This document shows, in pieces, positions 33,286-42,641 of a stretch of 64,000 nucleotides of DNA; position 1 is the stretch's first letter, and each line of letters starts with the position of its first letter. The position numbers and the translations under genes were made by a program. The notes beneath the pieces were generated by a model. The model was not told where the DNA came from. It saw nothing but the letters and a program-made list of their open reading frames with translations, and did not search any database. The stretch covers positions 62,001-126,000 of the forward strand of contig NZ_JAVDVK010000001.1 in assembly GCF_031456835.1 (NCBI RefSeq). Direction: 5' to 3'. This DNA comes from Leifsonia shinshuensis (GTDB lineage: Bacteria; Actinomycetota; Actinomycetes; Actinomycetales; Microbacteriaceae).

Positions 33286-35559
33286 ATGAACTGGCACGCC
33301 CGCATGATCGCCGCCGCAGCCGACTTCGACGGAGCGCCGCTGCTGCGACGCGAGTTCTCGCTCGAGTCCGGTCACGGAGCGGTGACCCGCGCGACCCTCC
33401 ACCTGACCGCGCACGGCATCGTCGAGGCGTGGCTCAACGGCCGCCCGGTGTCGGAGGACCTGCTCACGCCGGGATGGAGCGCCTACGAGTGGCGGCTGCG
33501 GTACGCCGACTACGACGTGACGGAACTGCTCGAGGACACCACGGTGCTGGGGCTCGCCCTCGGCAAGGGCTGGTTCGGCGGACGCCTCGGCTGGGCGGGC
33601 GGCGGCTCGTACTACGGCGACAGCCTGGGCGCGTTCGCCCAGCTCGAGGTCGAGTTCGAGGACGGCGCGACGCAGCTGGTCGTCACGGACGACAGCTGGG
33701 CCAGCGGCCCCAGCGCGGTGCTGGCCAACGACCTCTACGACGGCGAGACGATCGACGCCCGCCGGCGCGACGAGGCGTGGAAGCGCCCCGGCTTCGCCGG
33801 CGACGGCTGGACCGGCGTGCGCGAGGTCGAGTTCGACACCGCGACGCTCACCCCGTACATCGGTCCGCGCGTGACCCGCTGGGCGGCGCTCCCCGTGCAG
33901 GAGGTCACCACATCCCCGTCGGGTAGGACCTTGGTCGACTTCGGGCAGAACCTCGTCGGCTGGATCAAGGTCCGCGTTCAGGGCGAGGCCGGCGCCGAGG
34001 TGACCATCCGCCACGCGGAGGTGCTGGAGCACGGCGAGCTCGGCACGCGGCCGCTGCGCAGCGCGCAGGCGACCGACCGCTACATCCTGAGCGGCGGCGT
34101 CGACGAGTTCGAGCCGACCTTCACCTTCCACGGCTTCCGCTACGCCGAGATCGAGGGCTGGCCGGGCGAGCTCGACCCCGCCGACCTCACGGCGGTCGCG
34201 ATCGGCTCCGAGCTCACCCGGATCGGCGAGTTCCACACGTCCGACCCGCTGCTGAACCAGTTCCACGAGAACGTGGTGTGGGGGATGCGCGGCAACTTCG
34301 TCGACGTGCCCACCGACTGCCCGCAGCGCGACGAGCGACTCGGCTGGACCGGCGACATCGCGGCCTTCGCGCCGACGGCCGCGTTCCTGTACGACGTCGA
34401 CGGCTTCCTCTCCGACTGGCTCGTTGACCTCGACCTGGAGCAGAAGCACCACGACGGCATCGTCGGCTTCGTCATCCCGGACATCCTGAAGAAGATCGAG
34501 CAGGCCACCGACTTCGGCCCGGTCGACTCGACGGCGATCTGGAGCGACGCCGCGGTGTGGGTGCCGTGGACGCTCTACCAGGCGTACGGCGACGACGCCG
34601 TGCTCGGCCGCCAGTTCGACTCGATGACCGCGCACGTCCGCCGGGTGGAGTCGCTGCTCTCGCCCGCGGGCGTCTGGGACACCAGCTTCCAGTTCGGCGA
34701 CTGGCTCGACCCGGACGCGCCGCCGGAGGACCCGGCCCTCGCGAAGGCCGACACGGGCGTCGTCGCGACGGCCTGCGCGTTCCGCTCGGCGACCATCGTC
34801 GCCGAGACCGCGAAGCTGCTCGGCCGCACGGAGGAGCAGGCGGAGTTCGAGGCCCTGGCGGCGCGGCTGCGCGAGGCGTTCAACGCCGAGTACGTGCGCG
34901 ACGGCGTCGTGAAGAGCGACTGCACGACCGTGTACGCGCTCGCCATCGTGTTCGGCCTGCTGAGCGCGGCGGACGAGGCGTTCGCCGGCGACCGGCTCTC
35001 CGAGCTCGTCGCCGAGGCGGGCTACCGCATCTCGACCGGCTTCGCGGGCACGCCGTTCATCACCGACGCTCTCACGCAGACCGGCCACCTGGACGACGCG
35101 TACCGGCTTCTCCTCGAGAAGGAGTGTCCGTCGTGGCTCTACCCGGTGACGATGGGCGCCACCACGGTCTGGGAGCGCTGGGACTCCATGCTCCCGGACG
35201 GCACGATCAACCCGGGCGAGATGACCAGCTTCAACCACTACGCCCTCGGAGCGGTCGCCGACTGGATGCACCGCGTCGTCGGCGGACTCTCGGCGCTGGA
35301 GCCCGGCTACGCCCGCGTGCTCGTGGCGCCGCAGCCCGGCGGCGGCCTGACCGAGGCGGAGACCTCGCTCGTCACGCCGCGCGGTCCGGTGAGCGTGCGC
35401 TGGACGCTCGACGGCGACACCCTGACCGTCGAGGCCGACCTGCCGGAGGGCGTGGACGGCGTGCTGCGCCTCCCCGGCGAGGACGACCGGAGCATCGGCG
35501 CCGGGCACACCAGCGCGCAGGCGACCGTCCGCACGGCATCCGCCGACATCATCCGCTGA
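33286..35559 (+). CDS. Alpha-L-rhamnosidase, GH78
   Basis: A protein of 757 residues. An N-terminal beta-sandwich (VEAWLNGRPVSEDLLTPGWS, GLALGKGWFGGRLGW) precedes the (alpha/alpha)6 catalytic domain, with DCPQRDERLGWTGD holding the conserved acid cluster. The end is a C-terminal beta domain. It removes terminal alpha-L-rhamnose from glycosides. No signal peptide, so it works on imported rhamnosides. ATG 33286 has CGGAGAGA upstream. An in-frame ATG at 33166 would add a 40-residue Pro/Thr/Gln/Asn-rich leader made by the tandem repeat. Confidence 0.93.
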   Translation: MNWHARMIAAAADFDGAPLLRREFSLESGHGAVTRATLHLTAHGIVEAWLNGRPVSEDLLTPGWSAYEWRLRYADYDVTELLEDTTVLGLALGKGWFGGRLGWAGGGSYYGDSLGAFAQLEVEFEDGATQLVVTDDSWASGPSAVLANDLYDGETIDARRRDEAWKRPGFAGDGWTGVREVEFDTATLTPYIGPRVTRWAALPVQEVTTSPSGRTLVDFGQNLVGWIKVRVQGEAGAEVTIRHAEVLEHGELGTRPLRSAQATDRYILSGGVDEFEPTFTFHGFRYAEIEGWPGELDPADLTAVAIGSELTRIGEFHTSDPLLNQFHENVVWGMRGNFVDVPTDCPQRDERLGWTGDIAAFAPTAAFLYDVDGFLSDWLVDLDLEQKHHDGIVGFVIPDILKKIEQATDFGPVDSTAIWSDAAVWVPWTLYQAYGDDAVLGRQFDSMTAHVRRVESLLSPAGVWDTSFQFGDWLDPDAPPEDPALAKADTGVVATACAFRSATIVAETAKLLGRTEEQAEFEALAARLREAFNAEYVRDGVVKSDCTTVYALAIVFGLLSAADEAFAGDRLSELVAEAGYRISTGFAGTPFITDALTQTGHLDDAYRLLLEKECPSWLYPVTMGATTVWERWDSMLPDGTINPGEMTSFNHYALGAVADWMHRVVGGLSALEPGYARVLVAPQPGGGLTEAETSLVTPRGPVSVRWTLDGDTLTVEADLPEGVDGVLRLPGEDDRSIGAGHTSAQATVRTASADIIR

Positions 35560-35626
35560 CCCCGCGCACGACCGCAACCGACACGTGGCCGCGCATCCCG
35601 CAGCCGCAGAGAGAAAGCGAAGTACC

Positions 35627-36790
35627 ATGACCCTCCCCGTCGAGATCCGGGATCAGCTGGCGTTGCAGGCGATCGAGCTGCCGAGCTGGGCGTTCGGCAA
35701 CTCGGGAACGCGGTTTCGGGTGTTCGGCACGCCGGGCACGGCGCGCGACCCGTTCGAGAAGGTGTCGGATGCGGCGCAGGTGCACAAGCACACCGGGCTG
35801 GCGCCGACGGTCGCGTTGCACATCCCGTGGGACCGGGTGGACTCGTACGCCGATCTGAAGAAGCATGCGGAGGACAACGGGGTCGAGCTGGGGACGGTCA
35901 ACTCGAACACGTTCCAGGACGACGACTACAAGTTCGGGTCGGTCACCCACGCGGACGACCGGATTCGGCAGAAGGCGATCGATCACCACTTCGAGTGCAT
36001 CGATGTGATGAACGAGACCGGGTCGCGGGATCTGAAGATCTGGCTGGCGGATGGCACGAACTATCCGGGTCAGGATTCGATGCGCGCCCGGCAGGATCGG
36101 CTGGCCGACAGCCTGCAGAAGATCTACGAGCGGATCGGCGAAGGTCAGCGGCTGGTGCTGGAGTACAAGTTCTTCGAGCCGGCGTTCTATCACACGGATG
36201 TTCCGGACTGGGGGACCAGCTTCGTGCAGACGCAGGCGCTGGGCGACCGTGCGGTGGTGTGCCTGGACACCGGGCACCATGCGCCGGGGACGAACATCGA
36301 GTTCATCGTGATGCAGCTGCTGCGGCTGGGGAAGCTGGGCTCGTTCGACTTCAACAGCCGGTTCTACGCCGACGATGACCTGATCGTGGGCGCGGCGGAC
36401 CCGTTCCAGCTCTTCCGGATCATCTTCGAGGTGATCCAGGGCGGCGGGTACGCGAACCCGGAGGTCGCGTTCATGCTCGACCAGTGCCACAACCTTGAGG
36501 CCAAGATCCCCGGGCAGATCCGCTCGGTGCTGAACGTGCAGGAAGCCACCGCCAAGGCGCTGCTGGTCGACACCGAGGCGCTGGCGGCCGCGCAGGCCGC
36601 GAACGATGTCCTGGCCGCGAACACCGTGTTCATGGACGCGTTCAACACGGACGTGCGCGCCGACCTGGCCGCGTGGCGGGAGGCGCGCGGGCTGCCCGCG
36701 GACCCGATGGCCGCGTACAAGGCGTCCGGGTACCAGGAGCAGATCGAAGCCGACCGCGTCGGCGGCACCCAGGCGGGATGGGGAGCGTGA
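35627..36790 (+). CDS. rhaI: L-rhamnose isomerase (RhaI type)
   Basis: A protein of 387 residues of the xylose-isomerase-like TIM barrel. Segments include ALHIPWDRVDSY, VNSNTFQDDDYKFGS, LEYKFFEPAFYHTDVPDWG and CLDTGHHAPGTNIE, which carry the metal-binding Glu/Asp/His residues of the Pseudomonas-type L-rhamnose isomerase. It converts L-rhamnose to L-rhamnulose. It lies in the operon between rhamnosidase and aldolase. Confidence 0.93.
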   Translation: MTLPVEIRDQLALQAIELPSWAFGNSGTRFRVFGTPGTARDPFEKVSDAAQVHKHTGLAPTVALHIPWDRVDSYADLKKHAEDNGVELGTVNSNTFQDDDYKFGSVTHADDRIRQKAIDHHFECIDVMNETGSRDLKIWLADGTNYPGQDSMRARQDRLADSLQKIYERIGEGQRLVLEYKFFEPAFYHTDVPDWGTSFVQTQALGDRAVVCLDTGHHAPGTNIEFIVMQLLRLGKLGSFDFNSRFYADDDLIVGAADPFQLFRIIFEVIQGGGYANPEVAFMLDQCHNLEAKIPGQIRSVLNVQEATAKALLVDTEALAAAQAANDVLAANTVFMDAFNTDVRADLAAWREARGLPADPMAAYKASGYQEQIEADRVGGTQAGWGA

Positions 36791-36792
36791 GC

Positions 36793-38829
36793 ATGCAGAA
36801 CCAGACCGTCGCATCCCTGCTGGCCCGCTCGAATCGCCTCGGTTCGGACCCGGCGAATACGAACTACGCCGGCGGCAACACCTCCGCCAAGGGCACCGAG
36901 ACCGACCCGGTGACGGGTGAGCCGGTCGAGCTGCTGTGGGTGAAGGGCTCCGGGGGAGACCTCGGCACGCTCACGGAGGCCGGGCTGGCCGTGCTGCGGC
37001 TGGACCGGCTGCGCGCGCTGCAGAACGTCTACCCGGGCGTCGAGCGCGAGGACGAGATGGTCGCCGCGTTCGACTACACGCTGCACGGGAAGGGCGGTGC
37101 GGCGCCGTCGATCGACACGGCGATGCACGGTCTGGTGGATGCGGCGCACGTCGATCACCTGCACCCGGATGCCGGGATCGCGATCGCGACCGCGGCCGAC
37201 GGTGAAGAACTGACCGCGAAGGTCTTCGGCGGCCGGGTGGTGTGGGTGCCGTGGCGGCGTCCCGGTTTCCAGCTCGGGCTCGACATCGCGGCGATCAAGG
37301 CGGCGAACCCGGAGGCGATCGGCACCATTCTCGGCGGGCACGGCATCACCGCGTGGGGCGACACGTCGGAGGAGGCGGAGGCGAACTCGCTGTGGATCAT
37401 CCAGACCGCCGCGGACTACATCGCCGCCCACGGGCGTCCCGAGCCGTTCGGTCCGGTGCGGCCCGGGTATGAAGCGTTGCCGGAGGCCGAGCGGCGGGCG
37501 AAGGCGGCGGCGCTGGCTCCGCACCTGCGCGCGATCGCCTCGACCGACCGGGTGCAGGTGGGCCACTTCACCGACTCGGACGTGGTGCTGGACTTCCTGG
37601 CGTCGGCCGAGCATCCGCGGCTCGCCGCGCTCGGCACCTCGTGCCCGGATCATTTCTTGCGCACGAAGGTGAAGCCGCTGGTGCTCGACCTGCCGGCCGA
37701 CGCATCCATCGAGGAGTCGGTGGCGCGGCTGGAGGAGCTGCACGAGCAGTACCGGGCCGACTACCAGGCCTACTACGACCGGCACGCGACCGCGGAGTCG
37801 CCGGCGATCCGCGGCGCGGACCCGGCGATCATCCTCATCCCCGGTGTGGGCATGTTCTCCTACGGCAAGGACAAGCAGACGGCCCGGGTGGCGGGCGAGT
37901 TCTACGTCAACGCGATCAACGTCATGCGCGGGGCGGAGGCCCTCTCGACCTACGCGCCCATCCCCGAGTCAGAGAAGTTCCGCATCGAGTACTGGGCGCT
38001 GGAGGAGGCGAAGCTGCAGCGGATGCCGAAGCCCAAGCCGCTCGCCGGACGCATCGCCCTGGTCACCGGGGCGGCATCCGGGATCGGGAAGGCCATCGCG
38101 ACCCGGCTCGCCGCCGAGGGCGCGTGCGTGGTCATCGCCGACCTCGACCTGGCCAAGGCGCAGGCCGCGGCGGCCGAGATCGGCAACGCGGATGTCGCGA
38201 TCGGTGTCGTCGCGGACGTGACCGACGAGAAGGCGGTCGACGCGTCCATCCGGGATGCGCTGCTCGCGTTCGGCGGTCTCGACCTGGTGGTCAACAACGC
38301 CGGGCTCTCGATCTCCAAGCCGCTGCTGGAGACCACGAACGCCGACTGGGACCTCCAGCACAACGTCATGGCCAAGGGGTCGTTCCTAGTCTCCCGCGCC
38401 GCCGCGCGCGTGCTCATCGACCAGAAGCTCGGCGGCGACATCGTCTACATCTCGTCCAAGAACTCGATCTTCGCCGGACCCAACAACATCGCCTACTCGG
38501 CGACCAAGGCCGACCAGGCGCACCAGGTGCGGCTGCTCGCCGCCGAGCTCGGCGAGCACGGCATCCGGGTCAACGGCATCAACCCCGACGGCGTCGTCCG
38601 CGGCTCCGGGATCTTCGCCGGCGGCTGGGGCGCCAAGCGCGCCGCGGTCTACGGCGTGCCCGAGGAGGAGCTGGGCCAGTACTACGCCCAGCGCACCCTG
38701 CTCAAGCGCGAAGTGCTGCCCGAGCACGTCGCCAACGCGGTCTTCGTGCTCTGCACCAGCGACCTCGACCACACGACCGGCCTGCACATCCCGGTGGATG
38801 CGGGAGTCGCGGCCGCCTTCCTCCGATGA
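36793..38829 (+). CDS. rhaD: Fused rhamnulose-1-phosphate aldolase / L-lactaldehyde dehydrogenase
   Basis: A protein of 678 residues. The N-terminal class II aldolase half has YAGGNTSAKG, the metal His pair VDHLHPD and GGHGITAWG. From about residue 415 there is an SDR domain (GRIALVTGAASGIGKAIA, VVNNAGLS, YSATKADQAHQ). The first half splits rhamnulose-1-phosphate into DHAP and L-lactaldehyde; the second oxidises the aldehyde to L-lactate. ATG 36793 has GGGGAG upstream; GTG 36787 is an alternative. ATGA overlap with rhaB. Confidence 0.94.
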   Translation: MQNQTVASLLARSNRLGSDPANTNYAGGNTSAKGTETDPVTGEPVELLWVKGSGGDLGTLTEAGLAVLRLDRLRALQNVYPGVEREDEMVAAFDYTLHGKGGAAPSIDTAMHGLVDAAHVDHLHPDAGIAIATAADGEELTAKVFGGRVVWVPWRRPGFQLGLDIAAIKAANPEAIGTILGGHGITAWGDTSEEAEANSLWIIQTAADYIAAHGRPEPFGPVRPGYEALPEAERRAKAAALAPHLRAIASTDRVQVGHFTDSDVVLDFLASAEHPRLAALGTSCPDHFLRTKVKPLVLDLPADASIEESVARLEELHEQYRADYQAYYDRHATAESPAIRGADPAIILIPGVGMFSYGKDKQTARVAGEFYVNAINVMRGAEALSTYAPIPESEKFRIEYWALEEAKLQRMPKPKPLAGRIALVTGAASGIGKAIATRLAAEGACVVIADLDLAKAQAAAAEIGNADVAIGVVADVTDEKAVDASIRDALLAFGGLDLVVNNAGLSISKPLLETTNADWDLQHNVMAKGSFLVSRAAARVLIDQKLGGDIVYISSKNSIFAGPNNIAYSATKADQAHQVRLLAAELGEHGIRVNGINPDGVVRGSGIFAGGWGAKRAAVYGVPEEELGQYYAQRTLLKREVLPEHVANAVFVLCTSDLDHTTGLHIPVDAGVAAAFLR

Positions 38830-40292
38830 GCACGGCAGCGCCATCCGGGGTGGGCTCGGTCGCCGCCGTCGACCTCGGCGCCACCAGCGGCCGGGTCATC
38901 CACGCGCGTGTGGCCCCCGACACCCTGGAGCTGACGGAGGCGGCCCGCTTCCAGAACACGCCCGTGCGGGTGTGGGAGGGCGACCGGGCCGCGCTGCATT
39001 GGAACCTCACCGGGCTGTATACGAACGTGCTCGACGGCCTGGCCTCGGTCGCGCGGGCCGATCCGGCGCTCGCGAGCATCGGCGTGGACGCGTGGGCGGT
39101 CGACTACGGACTGCTGCGCGACGGGCGCCTGCTCGGCGAGCCGTACCACTACCGCGACGAGCGGACCGCCGACGGCGTCGCGACGGTGCATGCCTCCGTC
39201 GAGCCGGGGGAGCTGTATCGCGAGGGCGGACTCCAGTTCCTGCCGTTCAACTCGCTCTACCAGCTGGCGGTAGATGCCGCGGGCGGCTCGTTGCAGTGCG
39301 CGGACCGCTTCCTGCTCGTCCCCGACCTCCTCACCTTCTGGTTGACCGGGGCCGTGCAGGCCGAGCGCACCAACGCATCCACCACCGGCCTGCTCACGGC
39401 CGACGGCGCCTGGAACGACGCCCTCATCGCGCGCCTCGCGCTTCCGCGCTCCGTGTTCCCGCCCCTCGTGGACGCCGGGACGCCGGTGGGGCGCCTCCTG
39501 CCGTCCCTGCGCGGCGACCTGCCGTTCGGCGGCAACGGTCCGGTGGTCACCGCGGTCGGCTCGCACGACACCGCGTCGGCGGTCGTCGCCGTGCCGATGG
39601 ACGCCTCCCGCGCCGCCTACATCTCCTGCGGAACGTGGGGGCTGGTCGGCGTCGAGCTTCCGCGGCGCGTCGTGTCGGAGGAGGGACGCGCGGCGAACTT
39701 CACCAACGAGGGCGGAGTGGATGGGCGCATCCGCTACCTCCACAACGTCATGGGGCTGTGGCTGCTCAGCGAGTCGGTGCGCGAGTGGCAGCGCCGCGGG
39801 CTGCGAGTGACGCTCGAGTCGCTGCTCGCCGAGGCGGCGGAGCTGCCCCGGCCGTCGGACCTCTTCGACCCGGACGACCCGCGCTTCCTCGCTCCGGGAG
39901 ACCTCCCGTCGCGCATCGCCGAGTGGTTCGCGGAGCGCGGGCTGGCCGCACCGGCGTCGCCGGCCGGGATGGTCCGCGTCATCGTCGAGAGCCTCGCCGC
40001 CGCCTTCGCCGACTCGGTGCACCGCGCGGCGGCGCTCACGGGCGTCGCGGTCGAGGTGGTGCATCTCGTGGGCGGGGGAGCCCGCAATGCGCTGCTGTGC
40101 CAGGCGACGGCCGACCGCAGTGGGCTGCCGGTGCTCGCGGGACCTGTCGAGGCGACCGCCATCGGAAACGTGCTCGTCCAGGCGCGTGCCGCCGGCCTGC
40201 TCGGCGGGGACCTGGAGACGCTCCGCGCGCTCGTCGCCCGCACCGCTCAGATCACGCGCTACGACCCCGTTAGGATCCTTGCCCATGGTTGA
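38826..40292 (+). CDS. rhaB: Rhamnulokinase (FGGY family)
   Basis: A protein of 488 residues. The phosphate-binding strand [35 protein letters not shown] and [11 protein letters not shown] are RhaB features. It phosphorylates L-rhamnulose at O1 with ATP, feeding the aldolase encoded just upstream. Overlaps both neighbours by a few bases. Confidence 0.93.
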   Translation: MSTAAPSGVGSVAAVDLGATSGRVIHARVAPDTLELTEAARFQNTPVRVWEGDRAALHWNLTGLYTNVLDGLASVARADPALASIGVDAWAVDYGLLRDGRLLGEPYHYRDERTADGVATVHASVEPGELYREGGLQFLPFNSLYQLAVDAAGGSLQCADRFLLVPDLLTFWLTGAVQAERTNASTTGLLTADGAWNDALIARLALPRSVFPPLVDAGTPVGRLLPSLRGDLPFGGNGPVVTAVGSHDTASAVVAVPMDASRAAYISCGTWGLVGVELPRRVVSEEGRAANFTNEGGVDGRIRYLHNVMGLWLLSESVREWQRRGLRVTLESLLAEAAELPRPSDLFDPDDPRFLAPGDLPSRIAEWFAERGLAAPASPAGMVRVIVESLAAAFADSVHRAAALTGVAVEVVHLVGGGARNALLCQATADRSGLPVLAGPVEATAIGNVLVQARAAGLLGGDLETLRALVARTAQITRYDPVRILAHG

Positions 40293-41553
40293 TCGCCAGT
40301 TCCCTCGTCCGGTGGAGTTGCTGGAGTTGATGCAGTTCAAGAAGCCGGAGCTGAACCTGAAGAAGCGGCGGCTGGAGTCGGCGTTGACGATCGAGGATCT
40401 GGCGCGGATCGCTCGCCGGCGCACACCTCGTGCGGCGTTCGACTACACCGAGGGTGCCGCCGAGGGGGAGCTGTCGTTGGCCAGGGCGCGGCAGGCGTTC
40501 CAGGATGTGGAGTTCCACCCCTCGATCCTGCGGGACGTGTCGACGGTGGACACGTCCTGCGAGATCTGGGGTGGCCCCTCGGCGCTGCCGTTCGGGATCG
40601 CGCCGACCGGGTTCACGAGGTTGATGCAGACCGAGGGGGAGACCGCCGGAGCCGGTGCTGCCGGGGCGGCGGGCATCCCCTTCACTTTGTCCACGTTGGG
40701 CACGACGTCGATCGAGGGGGTGAAGGCGGCGAACCCGAACGGGCGTAACTGGTTCCAGCTGTATGTGATGCGGCAACGCGAGATCTCCTACGGGCTGGTG
40801 GAGCGGGCGGCGCAGGCGGGGTTCGACACGCTGTTCTTCACGGTCGATACGCCGATCGCGGGGGCGCGGTTGCGGGATAAGCGCAACGGGTTCTCCATTC
40901 CGCCGCAGCTGACGCTCGGCACCATCGTGAACGCGATCCCCAGGCCGTGGTGGTGGTACGACTTCCTGACCACTCCGAAACTCGAGTTCGCGTCCCTGTC
41001 CTCCACCGGCGGCACCGTCGGCGACCTGCTGAACGCCGCCATGGACCCGTCGATCAACTACGACGACTTGGCGATCATCCGGGAGATGTGGCCGGGGAAG
41101 CTGGTCATCAAGGGCGTGCAGAACGTCGACGACGCTCGCACCCTGGTGGATCACGGGGTGGACGGGATCGTGCTCTCCAACCACGGCGGCCGGCAGCTGG
41201 ACCGTGCCCCCATCCCCTTCCATCTCCTCCCCTCGGTGGTGCGTGAGGTGGGGCATCACACCGAGGTCGCGATCGACACGGGCATTATGAACGGCGCCGA
41301 CATCATCGCCGCGTACGCGTTGGGGGCGAAGTTCACGTTGATCGGACGCGCGTACCTCTACGGCCTGATGGCCGGCGGCCGCGCGGGCGTCGACCGCACC
41401 ATCCAGATCCTCACCGACCAGCTCATCCGCACCATGAAACTGCTCCAGGTCACCTCGCTTGCCGAACTCGGACCCCAGCATGTGACGCAGCTCACCCGGC
41501 TGCAGCCCCTCCGCCGCGACCCCGAGCCCGTCCGGCAGGACACCGACGCCTGA
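40285..41553 (+). CDS. lldD: FMN-dependent L-lactate dehydrogenase
   Basis: A protein of 422 residues of the alpha-hydroxy-acid oxidase family: [43 protein letters not shown], the catalytic-His segment [12 protein letters not shown] and [17 protein letters not shown]. It oxidises L-lactate to pyruvate with a quinone or oxygen as acceptor. It overlaps rhaB by 8 bases, so it is the last step of this rhamnose operon rather than a general lactate gene. Confidence 0.92.
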   Translation: MVDRQFPRPVELLELMQFKKPELNLKKRRLESALTIEDLARIARRRTPRAAFDYTEGAAEGELSLARARQAFQDVEFHPSILRDVSTVDTSCEIWGGPSALPFGIAPTGFTRLMQTEGETAGAGAAGAAGIPFTLSTLGTTSIEGVKAANPNGRNWFQLYVMRQREISYGLVERAAQAGFDTLFFTVDTPIAGARLRDKRNGFSIPPQLTLGTIVNAIPRPWWWYDFLTTPKLEFASLSSTGGTVGDLLNAAMDPSINYDDLAIIREMWPGKLVIKGVQNVDDARTLVDHGVDGIVLSNHGGRQLDRAPIPFHLLPSVVREVGHHTEVAIDTGIMNGADIIAAYALGAKFTLIGRAYLYGLMAGGRAGVDRTIQILTDQLIRTMKLLQVTSLAELGPQHVTQLTRLQPLRRDPEPVRQDTDA

Positions 41554-41562
41554 CCGGGCCGA

Positions 41563-41618
41563 CATTCGTGCCGAATGCGGCCTCTCAGCACACGAAGGCC
41601 CACATTCGTGCCGAATGT
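41563..41618. repeat. Pair of CATTCGTGCCGAATG palindromes
   Basis: The 15-base palindrome with central TGC occurs at 41563-41577 and again at 41603-41617, just after lldD. They may serve as terminators or protein sites; the same GTGCC core recurs at 41654. Confidence 0.8.
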
Positions 41619-41653
41619 CGCCCCGCCCGACCCCTTCGCGGCGCGCGCGGCTT

Positions 41654-41714
41654 CACGATTTGTGCCAAATCGTGGTTATGCGGCGGCGAAAACCGCGAAT
41701 TGGCACAAATCGTG
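41654..41714. repeat. Nested palindromes with TTTGTGCCAAA core
   Basis: A 21-base palindrome (CACGATTTG, TGC, CAAATCGTG) at 41654-41674. Its first 15 bases also pair perfectly with 41700-41714, so two alternative hairpins are possible. It lies between convergent genes. Confidence 0.8.
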
Positions 41715-41741
41715 GGGCGTACCGGCGCGCGGGGGCGGCGG

Positions 41742-42035
41742 TCAGCGCGGGGTGTACTCGTAGACGACGGCCGACCAGTGGCCCTCGAGCTCGTCCCATG
41801 ACTCGGGGCCGTGGAAGGCGAGCGCGTACTGGAGGTTGAGGATCGGGCCGAGGATGTCGAGCACGTCGGGGAGGAACGGCGTCCCGGGCGGGAAGCCGAG
41901 CCCGAAGCTGTGGATGATGCTGTCGTCGGCCGCCCGCAGCCAGATCCCCCAGCCCTGCGAGACCGGCATCGCGACCACCCGGAAGACGGTGGCGGGGTCG
42001 TAGTCGGCGGGGAGGGCGTCCGGCAGCTCGGTCAT
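41742..42035 (-). CDS. Small protein of unknown function
   Basis: The product is 97 residues: TVFRVVAMPVSQGWGIWLRA, then SFGLGFPPGTPFLPDVLDILGPI, ending ESWDELEGHWSAVVYEYTPR. It looks like a folded cytoplasmic protein without a signal or helix. ATG 42035 begins the part with good codon bias. No family recognised. Confidence 0.6.
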   Translation of the reverse strand: MTELPDALPADYDPATVFRVVAMPVSQGWGIWLRAADDSIIHSFGLGFPPGTPFLPDVLDILGPILNLQYALAFHGPESWDELEGHWSAVVYEYTPR

Positions 42036-42091
42036 GCAGCAACGGTACAAGGCGCGCGCGCCCGCAGGAACAAATCGGCGGGCGGAGCGGT

Positions 42092-42127
42092 TGATTGACG
42101 TGTCAGCTAAACGAGTGACACCAATCA
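42092..42127. promoter_or_regulatory. MarR operator palindrome
   Basis: The core is GTGTCA, ten bases, TGACAC (42100-42121). It is flanked by outer arms TGATTG (42092-42097) and CAATCA (42122-42127). It is 14 bases before the marR start. Confidence 0.7.
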
Positions 42128-42140
42128 GGACGAGGACCAC

Positions 42141-42641
42141 ATGACTCCCACCGAGAACGCCGAGCGACTGACCGACCACGAACTGGTCGTGTGGCGGTCG
42201 CTGCTCGACACGACCGGCGATCTGCGCCGCCTGCTCTCGTCCGAGCTCCAGAAGGTGGACCTCTCACCCGGCGACTACGCGGTGCTGCTGGCCCTGACCG
42301 AGGCGGAGGGCCGCACCCTGCGGTCGTCCGAGCTGGCCGACGCCATCGACTGGGAGCGCAGCCGGGTCTCGCACCACCTCGGGCGCATGGAGAAGCGCGG
42401 CCTCATCCGGCGGACCGAGTGTCCCGGCGACAACCGCGGCGCGTTGGTCGTCCTCACCGAGGGCGGCCTCGACGCGATCCGCCGTGCCAGCGGTCCGCAC
42501 CTGCGGACCGTGAAGCGGCTCTTCGCCGACGCGCTCAGCCCCGATCAGCTCGACGCCCTCGCCGGCGCGCTCGACAGCATCCGCACCCACCTCGACCGCA
42601 CCGCGGCCGACCAGCAGACTTCAGAAGGAAACCGCCCATGA
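42141..42641 (+). CDS. MarR-family transcriptional regulator
   Basis: A protein of 166 residues: winged helix with VLLALTEAEGRTLRSSELADAIDWERSRVSHHLGRMEKRGLIRR and the wing DNRGALVVLTEGG. Helices at both ends serve for dimerisation. A palindrome lies before it. It overlaps the reductase gene by 4 bases and probably represses the three-gene unit 42141-44436. Confidence 0.92.
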   Translation: MTPTENAERLTDHELVVWRSLLDTTGDLRRLLSSELQKVDLSPGDYAVLLALTEAEGRTLRSSELADAIDWERSRVSHHLGRMEKRGLIRRTECPGDNRGALVVLTEGGLDAIRRASGPHLRTVKRLFADALSPDQLDALAGALDSIRTHLDRTAADQQTSEGNRP

